In this document: positions 1 to 7,251 of the stretch, in pieces | Numbering within the stretch: the first letter of the stretch is position 1 | Layout of the letters: each line of letters begins with the position of its first letter | DNA from: Burkholderiales bacterium | Lineage (GTDB): Bacteria > Pseudomonadota > Gammaproteobacteria > Burkholderiales > Burkholderiaceae_A | Reading direction: 5' to 3' | Length of the DNA stretch: 13,609 nucleotides | Assembly (NCBI GenBank): GCA_030834045.1 | Contig: JAURFZ010000025.1 | Location: forward strand, 1 to 13,609 | The notes under the pieces: model-generated | Database searches by the model: none | Seen by the model: the letters and a program-made list of their open reading frames with translations, nothing else | Told to the model about the DNA's origin: nothing | Translations under genes and position numbers: made by a program

Positions 1-24
1 CAAAATTATACACTTTTGGCCTGC

Positions 25-66
25 TCGACATTCTCTGTCTTGGGGCTAGACAAAAACGACTATCAT
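25..66 (+). promoter_or_regulatory. Possible promoter of the iron permease gene
   Basis: Two sigma70-like arrangements are possible. One is TCGACA at 25-30 with a poor -10 TAGACA at 47-52 (16-bp spacer). The other is TATCAT at 61-66 (5 of 6 to TATAAT) with a weak -35 TTGGGG at 40-45 (15-bp spacer). Either gives a 5' leader of under about 20 nt. No experimental start is known, so the choice is open. Confidence 0.3.
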
Positions 67-80
67 TACGTTTCTCATGA
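63..80 (+). promoter_or_regulatory. Fur-like operator overlapping the start of the iron permease gene
   Basis: The 18 bases tcattacgtttctcatga match the better Fur-like site at 1755-1772 at 14 of 18 positions (shared core ACG.TTCTCAT). Against the 7-1-7 Fur consensus TGATAAT-n-ATTATCA it is weak on the left arm and fair on the right. The gene it covers encodes a ferric-iron permease, which is a typical Fur target. The site includes the ATG itself and abuts a -10-like TATCAT at 61-66, so a bound repressor would block initiation. The similarity is seen; Fur control is inferred. Confidence 0.5.
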
Positions 81-1690
81 ACAGCCCCCTACCCCTTAGG
101 GCATTGTCGTTCGGATTTATTGTGGCCATTGCGCTGCCGCTGCTCGCAGTTGGCCTCTTCGGGCTGCTTGCACTAAAAGATCTATCTGCACTTGCCTGGC
201 TCGGTCAGACCGTGCTTCCCCTATATGCCTGGAATAGCCTACTTTTGTGCCTTGGCGGGCTGGCTGTTGCTCTTTTGCTTGGCCTGCCGCCGGCCTGGTT
301 CTGCACACAGTACGAGTTCGCCCTTCGCCGCTGGGTGCAATGGACCATGATTTTGCCATTAGCAATGCCGGCCTATGTCGTTGCCTTTGCCTATACCGAC
401 GCGCTGGATTATTCGGGCTGGCTCTCCACCCTTATTCGAGAGGCCCTTTTGGGGACAGGTTTCTTTTCGGTGGAGTTTTTGCGCTTGGCCTGGCCGGAGA
501 TTCGGTCACTTCCAGGAGCCTGCCTTGTGCTTGGTGCAGCGCTAAGCCCATACGTTAGCCTGCTTGCCAAGTCAGCTTTTGAGGACAGTCCAACCTCGCT
601 TGCCGAGGTCTCTCGCTCGCTTGGACTTACCGCCTCACAGGCCTATTTTCGAGTGGTTCTGCCTGTCGCCCGCCCCGCCATTGTGGCAGGCAGTGCGCTT
701 GTGGTGATGGAGTGTCTGGCCGACTATGGAACCGTCGCGTTCTTTTCTGTGCAGACACTTTCAACGGGCCTCTTTAAAACCTGGTTTGGCTATGGGGACC
801 AGAATTCGGCGGCCCTCATGGGGCTTTTCATGTTACTCATTGCGATTGGTATCTTGGGCTGGGAGCGTTCGGCCCGTGGTCGAGCGCGCTACGAGGCTCA
901 AGGCCAATTAAGCCCCAGCCGACGAGCACTTCAAGGCCGCAGTCGGATCTGGGTGCCGCTAATAAGCCTTGCCGGAGGCGTTATAGGCTTTTTCATTCCT
1001 CTGGCCCTCCTGGTGCATGCAGCGCTAACCGCCGATGAGCTTGCGGGTGTTGACAAACTTCTTTCACAGGCTTGGCATACGTCGGTCTATGGGGTCTACG
1101 CCCTGCTTACGATTATTCCTATTGCCCTGCTTATCGCCTACGGCCAAAGACTGAGCCGCTCGCAAGTCTTTCGCTACACGGTACGCATGGCCTCATCAGG
1201 CTATGCCGTTCCGGGAATGGTGGTCGCCATCGGCCTGCTTGCCTGCTCTAGCCTGTTCACCCACATGCTCTATACAAACTTCGACCTGCGTTTTACTCTG
1301 ACGGCAACCAGCCTTCTCGTGGTGGGGGGCTACCTCACCCGGTTTTTCACCGTAGGTTTTTCAACGATCGAGGTTGGCCTTGCCCGCATCACCCCAAGCC
1401 TTGACCAGTCAGCACGCAGCCTTGGGCTCTCATCAAGAGGCGTCCTTTTGCATGTCCACCTCCCTATCTTGCGTAGGGCCGCCTTTGTTGCCTCGTTGCT
1501 TGTTTTTGTGGATGTTGTGAAGGAACTGCCGCTCACCCTCGTACTACGTCCGGTAAACGTGGAAACCCTTGCAGTGGCTGCTTACCAGTTTGCTGCCGAC
1601 GAACGACTCGCAGATGCAGCGCTGCCCTCCATTGCGATTGCCGTTGTTGGCCTCATCCCCCTCCTGCTCCTTGGACCGCGCCTGCGATAA
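77..1690 (+). CDS. fbpB: Ferric iron ABC transporter permease, two fused permease domains (FbpB/SfuB/HitB type)
   Basis: This 537-residue protein is the inner-membrane channel of a ferric-iron ABC importer. It has about 12 hydrophobic segments in two homologous halves. Each half carries an EAA-type cytoplasmic loop that contacts the ATPase: around residues 170-210 (…EVSRSLGL…VLPVARPAI) and 440-480 (…SARSLGL…HLPILRRA). Two fused permease domains in one chain of about 500-550 residues is normal for the FbpB/SfuB family. An in-frame TAG at 47-49 and no ATG, GTG or TTG codon between it and 77 fix ATG 77 as the earliest ordinary start. No Shine-Dalgarno sequence precedes it, so it may be read from a very short leader. 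The iron-binding protein gene lies 128 bp downstream on the same strand. No ATP-binding subunit is seen in the window. Family assignment is firm; iron as substrate rests on the neighbour and the Fur-like sites. Confidence 0.88.
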   Translation: MNSPLPLRALSFGFIVAIALPLLAVGLFGLLALKDLSALAWLGQTVLPLYAWNSLLLCLGGLAVALLLGLPPAWFCTQYEFALRRWVQWTMILPLAMPAYVVAFAYTDALDYSGWLSTLIREALLGTGFFSVEFLRLAWPEIRSLPGACLVLGAALSPYVSLLAKSAFEDSPTSLAEVSRSLGLTASQAYFRVVLPVARPAIVAGSALVVMECLADYGTVAFFSVQTLSTGLFKTWFGYGDQNSAALMGLFMLLIAIGILGWERSARGRARYEAQGQLSPSRRALQGRSRIWVPLISLAGGVIGFFIPLALLVHAALTADELAGVDKLLSQAWHTSVYGVYALLTIIPIALLIAYGQRLSRSQVFRYTVRMASSGYAVPGMVVAIGLLACSSLFTHMLYTNFDLRFTLTATSLLVVGGYLTRFFTVGFSTIEVGLARITPSLDQSARSLGLSSRGVLLHVHLPILRRAAFVASLLVFVDVVKELPLTLVLRPVNVETLAVAAYQFAADERLADAALPSIAIAVVGLIPLLLLGPRLR

Positions 1691-1713
1691 AGCCCCTCTT
1701 GGCCTGGGGTCTT

Positions 1714-1730
1714 CGGCCTAACTAAGGCCG
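1714..1730 (+). terminator. Short hairpin after the permease gene
   Basis: A 6-bp perfect stem (CGGCCT/AGGCCG) with a 5-base AACTA loop begins 23 bases after the permease stop codon. No T-run follows it, so it is a poor intrinsic terminator. It may simply be a structured spacer or an mRNA-stabilising element before the separately controlled iron-binding protein gene. Confidence 0.25.
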
Positions 1731-1752
1731 GATCAGGGAGGATGATGTTGCG

Positions 1753-1772
1753 TATGATAACGATTCTCATTA
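1753..1772 (+). promoter_or_regulatory. Fur box and promoter region of the iron-binding protein gene
   Basis: TGATAAC-G-ATTCTCA at 1755-1769 matches the 7-1-7 Fur consensus TGATAAT-n-ATTATCA at 12 of 14 arm positions. A possible promoter frames it: TTGCGT at 1748-1753 and TAAACT at 1771-1776, with a 17-bp spacer that the box fills almost exactly. That geometry is usual for Fur-repressed promoters, predicting iron-starvation induction. The motif is seen; Fur binding and the promoter calls are inferred. Confidence 0.72.
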
Positions 1773-1818
1773 AACTCTCCACTCGGTTCCGAACTTCATC
1801 TCTTTGAGGAGGTTTTTC

Positions 1819-2892
1819 ATGGCAGCGCACAAGGTGTACGCCACAGGCATACCGCGGCTTTTTCTTGCAGGCCTTACGAGCCTAGGGCTGCTCGGTAGCC
1901 TTGCCGGCTTAGGTCTTTCAAGCCCTCTGACTGCCGCCCAGACTAAGGAGCTTACGCTTTACACCGCGCGTCACTACAGCAGCGATGACGCACTTTATGC
2001 CGCCTTCACCAGACAAACCGGCATTAAGGTCAATGTCATTAGTGCAGGCGATCAGCCCTTAATTGAACGGCTGAAGTCGGAGGGACCAGCCAGCCCAGCT
2101 GACGTCTTATTACTGGCCGATGCGGCAAGGCTGTGGGCTGCGGAACAAGATGGGCTTTTTCAGGCCCATGGCTCTAACCAGCTTGAAAAAGCCATTCCAG
2201 CCGACTTGCGCACACAGAACTGGGTTGGACTCACGACACGGGCCCGAGTACTCATTATTGACCCCAAGCGCGTGAAGACCAGTGAGGTTTTAAGCTACAG
2301 CGATCTTGCCAAGCCTGAAATGAAGGGCCTTATCTGCACACGATCTGGCTCACACCCCTACATGCTCTCACTTTTTGGCTCCATGCTTGTCGCAGAGGGC
2401 TCGGCAAAAACCGAGGCATGGATGAGGGCCGTCGTAGCTAATCTTGCCCGGCCCCCCAAAGGCGGTGATACCGACCAGATTCGTGCGGTCGCCTCAGGGG
2501 AATGCGCAGTAGCCATAAGTAACAGCTATTACTACGCCCGACTCATGCGCAGTAACAAGCCCGCTGACCAGGAGGTGGTCGCAAAAACAAAGATGGTCTG
2601 GCCAAATCAACTTAAGGCAGGGGTTCATGTGAATGTCTCGGGAGGAGGCATTGTTAAGACGGCCCCCAATGCAAGCCATGCACGAACCTTTCTTGAGTTT
2701 CTTGCAGGCCAGGCAACCCAGGCCGCATTTGCAGAGGGCAACAATGAGTGGCCTGTGGTCAAAGGTATTGCAGCCAATAATCCTGCTCTAGAGAAACTAG
2801 GCGGTTTCAAAGCCGACCCTATGCCAGTTGCAAAGTTTGCAGCTGAACAGCGTCGCGCACAGCAGCTGGTCGATAAAACGGGCTGGAAATAG
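1819..2892 (+). CDS. fbpA: Periplasmic ferric iron-binding protein (FbpA/FutA-type ABC substrate receptor)
   Basis: This protein captures Fe(III) in the periplasm and delivers it to the FbpB-type permease encoded upstream. The ATG at 1819 is preceded by a strong GAGGAGG ribosome site at 1806-1812, so this start is preferred over the TTG at 1804; the product is 357 residues. The N-terminus is basic, then hydrophobic, with likely signal cleavage near residues 39-40 (…TAAQ). The mature part opens with LTLYTARHY at about 45-53, as in FutA-like receptors. A tyrosine cluster, SYYY at Tyr237-239, matches the position where this family coordinates iron. Length is normal for the family. A Fur box sits directly upstream. 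The only caution is that some homologues bind other oxyanion-complexed metals, but the tyrosines favour iron. Confidence 0.9.
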   Translation: MAAHKVYATGIPRLFLAGLTSLGLLGSLAGLGLSSPLTAAQTKELTLYTARHYSSDDALYAAFTRQTGIKVNVISAGDQPLIERLKSEGPASPADVLLLADAARLWAAEQDGLFQAHGSNQLEKAIPADLRTQNWVGLTTRARVLIIDPKRVKTSEVLSYSDLAKPEMKGLICTRSGSHPYMLSLFGSMLVAEGSAKTEAWMRAVVANLARPPKGGDTDQIRAVASGECAVAISNSYYYARLMRSNKPADQEVVAKTKMVWPNQLKAGVHVNVSGGGIVKTAPNASHARTFLEFLAGQATQAAFAEGNNEWPVVKGIAANNPALEKLGGFKADPMPVAKFAAEQRRAQQLVDKTGWK

Positions 2893-2923
2893 TTGTAACC
2901 AAAAGCCCAGTATTAACGAGAAA

Positions 2924-2973
2924 CCACCAGCACCCCTAGACCCTCCCGTCTCCGGAGCTAGGGGTGCTGGCGG
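2924..2973. terminator. Large inverted repeat between the convergent iron and TRAP genes
   Basis: Arms CCAGCACCCCTAG (2927-2939) and CTAGGGGTGCTGG (2958-2970) are perfect 13-bp inverted repeats. They extend by two further C:G pairs after one mismatch, and the loop is 18 bases. The left arm includes the stop codon of the minus-strand TRAP permease (2936-2938), so the hairpin forms from its last codons. On the minus strand TGGTTTCTCGTT follows; on the plus strand no T-run follows. It could end both transcripts or protect 3' ends from decay. The repeat is seen; termination is inferred. Confidence 0.6.
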
Positions 2974-4915
2974 GGTCCAGCGGCGTTGGTCGCTTACGAA
3001 TCTTCTGAAACACAAGGATGGCAGCCGCAAGACCCAACCCAGCCAAGTCGGTGACTAGCCCCCCCGAAACCAACAACAGGGCTGCAACAAAAAGCAGCGC
3101 ACGCGGAAGACCCTCAATGGACCCAAGAAACCAACGCTGCAAGGAGGCTGCTAACAGATAGACCCCAACAATGGCGGTAACACCATAATGCACGATCTTC
3201 ACCCAGTCATCACCCTGCAGAAGCAGAGACGGGCTGTAGAAGAACATAAAGGGCACCAGGAAGGCCGCCATGCCGTATACGAACGAGGTCACCGAAGTTT
3301 TCATGGGGTCACTGCCCGAGATTGCAGCGCCCGCATAGGCGGCTAATGCCACCGGTGGGGTAATGGCAGAAATAACGGCGTAGTAGAAGACAAACATATG
3401 AGCAACCAAGGGCTCAATCCCAAGCTTAATAAGGCCCGGCGCCACTACAGAAGCGGCTACAGCGTAGGCTGCGGTGGTGGGCATTCCCATGCCGAGCAGA
3501 ATGGCAATGGCCATGGCAAAGACCAGTGCAAAGAACTGGCTATCACCGGCAATCGAAAGGATAAGTGACGAAAACCTGAGCCCGACGCCTGTAAGGCCAA
3601 TGACCCCTACGATGATGCCCGCGCAGGCACAGACTGCCATAAGTTGAATGGTGCCCTTACCTCCAAGGTGAAGAGCATCAAGAACTTTCTTCGGGCCCAT
3701 TCGTGTCTCTGCATGCAACCAACTCACAATAAGCGCCGAGATGAGTCCTAAGGTACCGGAACGAATAACAGAATAACCCGAGACAAGGCCGCCAATCAGA
3801 ACGACAAGAGGGGCAAACATATAGATGCGCCGAACCATGAGGCCTACATCGGGTAGTTCGTCGGATCTCATACCCCGCATGTTTAAACGCTTAGACTCGT
3901 TATCAACCATGAAGAAAACAGCCAAGAAATAAAGCAACGACGGAAGGACCGCCGCCACCATGATTTCGGCGTACTTAATGCCTGTAATCTCGGCCATGAT
4001 AAAGGCGCCCGCGCCCATAACGGGCGGCATAAGCTGGCCCCCTGTAGAGGCTGCGGCCTCAATGGCACCTGCACTGCGCGGCGGGTAACCCACTTTCTTC
4101 ATGAGCGGAATGGTGAAGGTGCCGGTGGCTGCAACGTTACCGGCAGATGTTCCGTTGATGGTTCCCATAAGTGCACTCGAGAGCACCGCCACCTTCGCGG
4201 GCCCTCCACGTGACCGCCCTGCAAGGGCAAAGGCAAAGTTAATAAAGTAGTCGCCAACCTTAGATACCTGCAGGAAGGCTGCAAAGACAATGAACAAAAT
4301 TATGTACGTGGACGACACAGAGGTGGTAGGACCAAAAACCCCCTCCATGGAATAGACAAATGAAAAGAGCATTTCAAAATCAATGCCCTTGTGATGCAAG
4401 ACACCTGGCATCCAGGGGCCGACAAAACAGTAAAGCATGAATACGATCGAAATAATGGGTAGAGCAAGACCCGCGCAGCGACGCGTTAGCTCCAAGACCA
4501 GAAAGGTTCCGATAAAACCTATAACAACGTCCATGGTCTGTGGTGCACCACCCGTTCTGAAAAGCAGCCCGTCGAGCTCAATTAAGAGATAGACGAAACA
4601 AAGCACCGAGAGAATGCCAAACAACCAGTCGTACCATGGCACACCAACACGCTGTTCTGACTTGCTTACCCGGTACATCATGAAGCCAATTGCACTGCCG
4701 AAAGAGACGTGCATTGAGCGGTAGATCCACGGGTCGATGGGGTAAAAATTAAGCGACCAGATATGAAAGCTGGTGTAAGCAATGCAGAGCCAGAAGAAAA
4801 AAAGCTTCTCCCAGGGGCGCAGACTGCGCTGATTGCCACCAATCTCAGCATCCTCCACTGCCTTTGCAGCCTGAATGCTCAACTTGGGATCATCAATAGA
4901 GTCGCGCTCAGCCAT
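2936..4915 (-). CDS. TRAP transporter fused permease (DctQ-DctM, 4TM/12TM type)
   Basis: This 659-residue inner-membrane protein is the secondary-active permease of a TRAP importer, which takes up organic acids using an ion gradient. Residues 35-165 form the small DctQ-like part with about four membrane segments; the rest is the large DctM-like part. Conserved DctM stretches are visible: GTINGTSAGNVAATGTFTIP at 251-270 and EAAASTGGQLMPPVMGAGAF at 286-305. Fusion of both subunits in about 650-850 residues is typical of TAXI-type systems, fitting the TAXI receptor gene 115 bp upstream. The ATG is preceded by AGGAAAAGG. A hairpin with a T-rich tail lies between the receptor and this gene, so it is probably expressed at a lower level. 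The soluble C-terminal tail ends inside a long inverted repeat. The substrate cannot be told from sequence. Confidence 0.93.
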   Translation of the reverse strand: MAERDSIDDPKLSIQAAKAVEDAEIGGNQRSLRPWEKLFFFWLCIAYTSFHIWSLNFYPIDPWIYRSMHVSFGSAIGFMMYRVSKSEQRVGVPWYDWLFGILSVLCFVYLLIELDGLLFRTGGAPQTMDVVIGFIGTFLVLELTRRCAGLALPIISIVFMLYCFVGPWMPGVLHHKGIDFEMLFSFVYSMEGVFGPTTSVSSTYIILFIVFAAFLQVSKVGDYFINFAFALAGRSRGGPAKVAVLSSALMGTINGTSAGNVAATGTFTIPLMKKVGYPPRSAGAIEAAASTGGQLMPPVMGAGAFIMAEITGIKYAEIMVAAVLPSLLYFLAVFFMVDNESKRLNMRGMRSDELPDVGLMVRRIYMFAPLVVLIGGLVSGYSVIRSGTLGLISALIVSWLHAETRMGPKKVLDALHLGGKGTIQLMAVCACAGIIVGVIGLTGVGLRFSSLILSIAGDSQFFALVFAMAIAILLGMGMPTTAAYAVAASVVAPGLIKLGIEPLVAHMFVFYYAVISAITPPVALAAYAGAAISGSDPMKTSVTSFVYGMAAFLVPFMFFYSPSLLLQGDDWVKIVHYGVTAIVGVYLLAASLQRWFLGSIEGLPRALLFVAALLLVSGGLVTDLAGLGLAAAILVFQKIRKRPTPLDPASTPSSGDGRV

Positions 4916-4960
4916 TGCCTTTTCCTAGTGCAAAAAAGATAAAAATCGAAGCCCTCGAAT

Positions 4961-4996
4961 AGAAAACCCCCGCGAGCCACCGGGCTCATCGGGGGT
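4961..4996 (-). terminator. Terminator-like hairpin between TAXI receptor and TRAP permease
   Basis: Read on the minus strand, ACCCCCGATGAGCC pairs with GGCTCGCGGGGGT across a CGGT loop, with one small asymmetric bulge, and TTTTCTATT follows. It starts 34 nt after the receptor stop codon. This is an intrinsic-terminator shape. Because the permease lies just downstream with no clear promoter of its own, it probably works as a partial terminator that keeps receptor mRNA above permease mRNA. That ratio effect is inferred. Confidence 0.65.
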
Positions 4997-5030
4997 CTTA
5001 ACCACTGAACTAAAAAACAAAGTCGCTAGT

Positions 5031-6014
5031 TTAGAGCGCGCCAGGGTCCAGTTTGACGCCTTTTTCTTTGAAGTACTTTGCTGCGCCCGGATGAAAGGTA
5101 AGAAAGCCATTTGCAACCGCATTAGCAGGAACCGTCTCTTTAGCAGCACTGTGGCCCTGCACCATACGTGCGTTGTTTTCCATGACGGCCTTGGTGATTT
5201 CATAGACAAGGTCATCGGGCAGATCTTTGTGAACCATGAAGAAATTAAAGAGGCCAACAGTCTTGTGATCTTCGGCCTGCGACTTGTAGGTGCCCTTAGG
5301 AATTAAAGAGTCGGAAAGCTCAGGCATTGCTTTTTTAAGCTTGGCGATTTCGTCGGCTGAATAAGTAATGAACTGAGCTGGCTTGGTTGCGTCCACTGCG
5401 GAGAAGGCGGATATAGGTACGCCAGCACAGAAGGCAAAGACGTCAAGAAGGCCGTCACCAAGTTGGCTGCCCATATCGGAGGCGCCACCATTACGTATAG
5501 TAACTTTCATGCCCAGGGCATCAAACATCATGGGGAAGTAGGTTCCACAGGTTCCGGCTTTAGGACCGACACCAATGGTTTTACCGTTCATATCCGCCAC
5601 CGATTTAATACCACTGGACTTCAAAGTTACGAAGTGAAAAGGCGTGTCGTACATGGGAAACGCTGCCCGCATATTACGCATCTGACCATTGTCTTTCGCC
5701 CAGGCCACTCCATTCCAAGCCTGAAGGGCCGGCCCTAGAGTGGTCATGCCCAGCTCTATTTTCTTCGAGTTAACGAGCATTAAGTTGGACACGGGCCCTT
5801 GAGTCTGCTGGGTTGAAACCTGAATTCCGAGCTTTTCCGTAAGCAGCGTTGCAACGACACCACCGTAGATAAAGTACGTTCCACCAACCGATGCTGTACC
5901 AAGCGTCATGCTCTTAGGCCACTTGGATTTGTCGGCAGCCATGGCACCCGATACAGCCGTGAATGCAACAGCAGTAGCAATAACGACCTTTGAAAAGAAA
6001 CGATTTCCGATCAT
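5031..6014 (-). CDS. TRAP transporter solute receptor, TAXI family
   Basis: This 327-residue periplasmic protein binds the substrate for the fused TRAP permease encoded just downstream. A signal peptide is clear: MIGNRFFSK, a hydrophobic core to about residue 23, and cleavage near GAMA/ADK (residues 26-27). The mature start has the TAXI signature LGTASVGGTYFIYGG at about 38-52. Later segments such as GKTIGVGPKAGTCGTYFP also fit this family. Length matches the usual 310-340. GAGGAGT lies about 6 nt before the ATG, a good ribosome site. TAXI receptors characterised so far bind glutamate, 2-oxoglutarate or other carboxylates, so a dicarboxylate is plausible but not shown. The nearby dehydrogenase of the tartrate/malate type, upstream on the same strand, is weakly consistent with that. 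Confidence 0.92.
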   Translation of the reverse strand: MIGNRFFSKVVIATAVAFTAVSGAMAADKSKWPKSMTLGTASVGGTYFIYGGVVATLLTEKLGIQVSTQQTQGPVSNLMLVNSKKIELGMTTLGPALQAWNGVAWAKDNGQMRNMRAAFPMYDTPFHFVTLKSSGIKSVADMNGKTIGVGPKAGTCGTYFPMMFDALGMKVTIRNGGASDMGSQLGDGLLDVFAFCAGVPISAFSAVDATKPAQFITYSADEIAKLKKAMPELSDSLIPKGTYKSQAEDHKTVGLFNFFMVHKDLPDDLVYEITKAVMENNARMVQGHSAAKETVPANAVANGFLTFHPGAAKYFKEKGVKLDPGAL

Positions 6015-6144
6015 TCAGACACTCCTCAGATTAAGAAAAAACCACAGTGCAAAACGCTAACAGATAATGGTCCAATCCCTGCTAGGGCAAACCCGAATTT
6101 CGATGCTTTGCTGACCCTTCTGCCGCTAAGAAAAGTGCGTTAAG

Positions 6145-6154
6145 GGATTAATCC
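6145..6154. promoter_or_regulatory. Palindrome GGATTAATCC upstream of the TAXI receptor gene
   Basis: A perfect 10-bp palindrome lies in the 163-bp gap between the dehydrogenase stop and the TAXI receptor start, about 130 nt upstream of the receptor ATG. It could be part of an operator or chance. The rest of the gap shows no convincing terminator and only weak promoter-like hexamers, so the dehydrogenase and TRAP genes could be co-transcribed or separate. Confidence 0.2.
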
Positions 6155-6177
6155 GAGAATAAGTGGACATACGAGCC

Positions 6178-7245
6178 TTAGCTCACCGCTAGGCAGGCTG
6201 CCTGAGTGACCTCAGCCGTGGTGGCCTTACCACCGAGGTCGCGGGTATGCAGATCAGGGTTTGCCGTAATGCTCTCAATGGCTACCATGGCACTACGGGC
6301 AGCGTTAGATTCGCCAAGGTGCTCAAGCAGCATTACCGCGGACCAGAAGGTGCCAATGGGGTTCGCAAGCCCTTTCCCCATAATGTCGAAGGCTGAGCCG
6401 TGAATAGGCTCGAACATCGACGGGTAACGACGCTCGGGGTCAATGTTTGCCGTGGGCGCAATGCCGAGACTTCCTGCAAGCGCCGCAGCCAAGTCACTAA
6501 GAATATCCGCATGAAGGTTGGTGGCCACAATGGTATCCAGTGAGGCCGGCCGATTCACCATACGGGCTGTCGCTGCATCCACCAGCTCTTTGTCCCACTG
6601 AACGGCAGGAAACTCCAACGCAACCTCCCGGGCAATCTCATCCCACATCACCATGGCATGGCGCTGGGCATTTGATTTCGTTATTACGGTAAGCAGCTTT
6701 CGAGGCCGGGATGCAGCAACTGCAAAGGCATAACGCAGGATACGCGTGACACCGGCACGGGTCATAAGAGATAAATCGGTGGCGACTTCGATAGGATGAC
6801 CCTGATGGGCTCGGCCGCCCACACCGGAATATTCGCCTTCGGAATTTTCACGAACAATAACCCAGTCAAAACTACCCGGCTCGCAGGCTCGCAATGGGCT
6901 TTGTATGCCTGGCAGAATACGCGTCGGTCTCACATTGGCGTACTGATCGAAGCCCTGGCAGATTTTAAGGCGAAGGCCCCATAGGGTGATGTGATCAGCA
7001 ATATCGGGATCGCCTGCCGAGCCAAACAAAATGGCATCGAAATCGCGAAGGCTGGTTAGCCCACCGTCGGGCATCATGACCCCGTGCTGACGGAAGTAGT
7101 CACCCCCCCAATCGAATGACGTAAATTGGAACTGAAATGTTCCGCTTGCCTTTGCTACCGCCTGCAAAAACGCTTGACCAGCAGGTACAACCTCTTTGCC
7201 AATGCCGTCGCCAGGAATACAGGCTACACGATAGGTCTTACTCAA
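6178..7245 (-). CDS. Tartrate / D-malate dehydrogenase family enzyme (beta-decarboxylating, NAD-dependent)
   Basis: This 355-residue cytosolic enzyme belongs to the isocitrate/isopropylmalate dehydrogenase fold and is closest in style to TtuC and DmlA, which oxidise D-malate or tartrate with NAD and a divalent metal. The N-terminal IPGDGIGKEV lies at 10-19. Substrate-side arginines fall in LWGLRLKICQ (88-97), ANVRP and VRENSEGEYSG (131-141). Lys190 in TKSNAQRH and Asp223, Asp247 and Asp251 (VDAATARMV, HADILSD) match the catalytic lysine and metal ligands. EPIHGSAFDIMGKGLANPIG at 279-298 is the conserved cofactor region. The start is TTG, 6 nt after the ParA-like gene's TAG and in its frame; no good ribosome site is seen, so translation is probably coupled. 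An isopropylmalate dehydrogenase role is less likely because no leu genes are near. Confidence 0.85.
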   Translation of the reverse strand: MSKTYRVACIPGDGIGKEVVPAGQAFLQAVAKASGTFQFQFTSFDWGGDYFRQHGVMMPDGGLTSLRDFDAILFGSAGDPDIADHITLWGLRLKICQGFDQYANVRPTRILPGIQSPLRACEPGSFDWVIVRENSEGEYSGVGGRAHQGHPIEVATDLSLMTRAGVTRILRYAFAVAASRPRKLLTVITKSNAQRHAMVMWDEIAREVALEFPAVQWDKELVDAATARMVNRPASLDTIVATNLHADILSDLAAALAGSLGIAPTANIDPERRYPSMFEPIHGSAFDIMGKGLANPIGTFWSAVMLLEHLGESNAARSAMVAIESITANPDLHTRDLGGKATTAEVTQAACLAVS

Positions 7246-7251
7246 TTCGCG

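Noticed and set aside
4925..5257. Minus-strand frame between the TAXI receptor and the TRAP permease
   Set aside because: It overlaps the receptor in another frame and includes the terminator-like hairpin. The translation has no protein character.
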